Origin: Gemmatimonadota bacterium
Lineage (GTDB): Bacteria; Gemmatimonadota; Gemmatimonadetes; Longimicrobiales; Gaopeijiaceae
DNA length: 64,000 bases
Direction of reading: 5' to 3'
Assembly (NCBI GenBank): GCA_022822325.1
Contig: JAJEBW010000018.1
Span: 248,001-312,000 of the forward strand
How positions within the stretch are numbered: the first letter of the stretch is position 1; every line of letters begins with the position of its first letter. The position numbers were made by a program, and so were the translations under genes. Positions 62,934 through 64,000 of this stretch are shown here, piece after piece. The notes under the pieces are model-generated. The model was given only the letters and a program-made list of their open reading frames with translations, did not search any database and was not told where the DNA came from.

Positions 62934-64000
62934 ATGGCCGGAAGTCACCGCCTGCGGGCGACCCTCTGTCAGATCAAGCCGCGCAAGGGGGCGGTCGCCG
63001 CCAATGTCGCCCGGGTTCGCGAGGCCCTGCCCGCCGACGCCGGTCTTGCGGTCTTTCCGGAGGCCGTGCTCTCCGGGTACTTCGTCAAGGGGGCCGCGAA
63101 CGAGGTGGCGCTCGCTCCGGCCGGTCTGGTGTCGGCGCTGGGCGCTCCGCCGGCGGGGCGCGACTGCGATCTGGCGCTCGGCTTCTACGAGAGGGGGCGG
63201 CGGGGCGTCTACAACAGCATGGCCTACCTGACCCCGGCGCCGGGGGGCGACCGCTACGAGCTCCTTCACCTGCACCGCAAGGTCTTCCTTCCCACCTACG
63301 GCCTCTTCGAGGAGGAACGCTTCATCGAGCCGGGCCGCGAGGTCTCCGCCTTCGACACCCGCTTCGGCCGCTTCGGAATGCTCATCTGCGAGGACCTGTG
63401 GCACGCGATCACTCCCTCGATCCTCGCGCTCGACGGCGCCGAACTGATCCTGGCCGGCTGCGCCTCCCCGGCCCGCGGCTTTCGCGCCCGCTCCGTCCGT
63501 CCCGAAAACCTCGAAGAATGGGACCGGATCGCGGCCCGCACCGCGCGCGAACACGGGGTCTTCATGCTGGTCTCGCAACTCGCCGGATCGGAGGGGGGGA
63601 AGATCTTTCCGGGCGGATCTTCGGCGTGGGGCCCGGATGGCGCGCTCCTCGAACGGGCTCCGCTCTTTGCCGAGGCAAGCGTCCCGGCGGAGGTCGATTT
63701 CGAGGAGATCCCGAGGGTGCGGACCGCGTCGCCCTTCCTGGCCGATCTGAGCACGGCTCTGCCCCGGTTGCGCCGGTCGCTGGACCGGGCCTGGGAGGGA
63801 AGTTCCGCGCGTCGCCGGATGGGGGCCGCGGCGGGCGCCCGGGTGGCCGGGAAGGGGGTTGGGGGAGGGGTGGGCGGAGGGGTGGATGGGGGGAAGGGAC
63901 GGGCGGAGGAGAGGAAGGGGGAAGGGGTGTGGGGGAAGCGAGATGGGGAGAGAGCCCCGCATCGTCCCGGCGAGAGAGACCGCGCTGCCCTCGAGATCGA
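62934..64000 (+). CDS. Carbon-nitrogen hydrolase (nitrilase/amidase) family, 3' end beyond the window
   Basis: ATLCQIKPRKG, VFPEAVLSGYF (E), HLHRKVFLPTYGLFEEERF (K), GMLICEDLWHAITP (C); frame open to the window end, so absent from the ORF track. Confidence 0.85.
   Translation, partial: MAGSHRLRATLCQIKPRKGAVAANVARVREALPADAGLAVFPEAVLSGYFVKGAANEVALAPAGLVSALGAPPAGRDCDLALGFYERGRRGVYNSMAYLTPAPGGDRYELLHLHRKVFLPTYGLFEEERFIEPGREVSAFDTRFGRFGMLICEDLWHAITPSILALDGAELILAGCASPARGFRARSVRPENLEEWDRIAARTAREHGVFMLVSQLAGSEGGKIFPGGSSAWGPDGALLERAPLFAEASVPAEVDFEEIPRVRTASPFLADLSTALPRLRRSLDRAWEGSSARRRMGAAAGARVAGKGVGGGVGGGVDGGKGRAEERKGEGVWGKRDGERAPHRPGERDRAALEI

Overview
High-GC, densely packed bacterial chromosomal window, apparently a core-genome region. 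I saw no rRNA, CRISPR array, IS element or prophage. The gene content and several secreted or outer-membrane-type ORFs fit an FCB/Gemmatimonadota-like lineage, but that placement is an impression and was not computed. Left to right: a variant cytochrome c maturation operon (ccmE-F-[zinc-ribbon protein]-A-B-C-D); a minus-strand block of fused proteins (TIGR04283-like GT + DUF2064/TIGR04282-like; TVP38/VTT + DUF547; mercuric-reductase-like flavoprotein); recA-alaS; gmhA/SDR/cca/hflX; pdxJ/ispE; tRNA-Gln; prs/rplY/pth; hppA; a single ORF fusing ribosomal proteins S6 and S18, followed by rplI, rsfS and smc; DAHP synthase; SRP RNA-dnaX-ybaB-recR; pgsA; cinA-like; grpE-dnaJ; mnmA-cysteine desulfurase (minus); sucCD; ndk; yceD-rpmF-plsX-fabHDG-acpP-fabF; ispF; DedA; xerC/D; ctpA-like protease; and a nitrilase-family gene truncated by the window edge. 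Main items for follow-up: (1) the in-frame bS6-acidic linker-bS18 fusion, (2) the CXXXY-type CcmE, (3) the SRP RNA with a non-GGAA, apparently 5-nt apical loop, (4) the fused-domain cluster next to recA, (5) recurrent short (13-23 bp) degenerate tandem repeats at gene starts and junctions. All calls come from reading the sequence and the supplied ORF track; no database searches were run.
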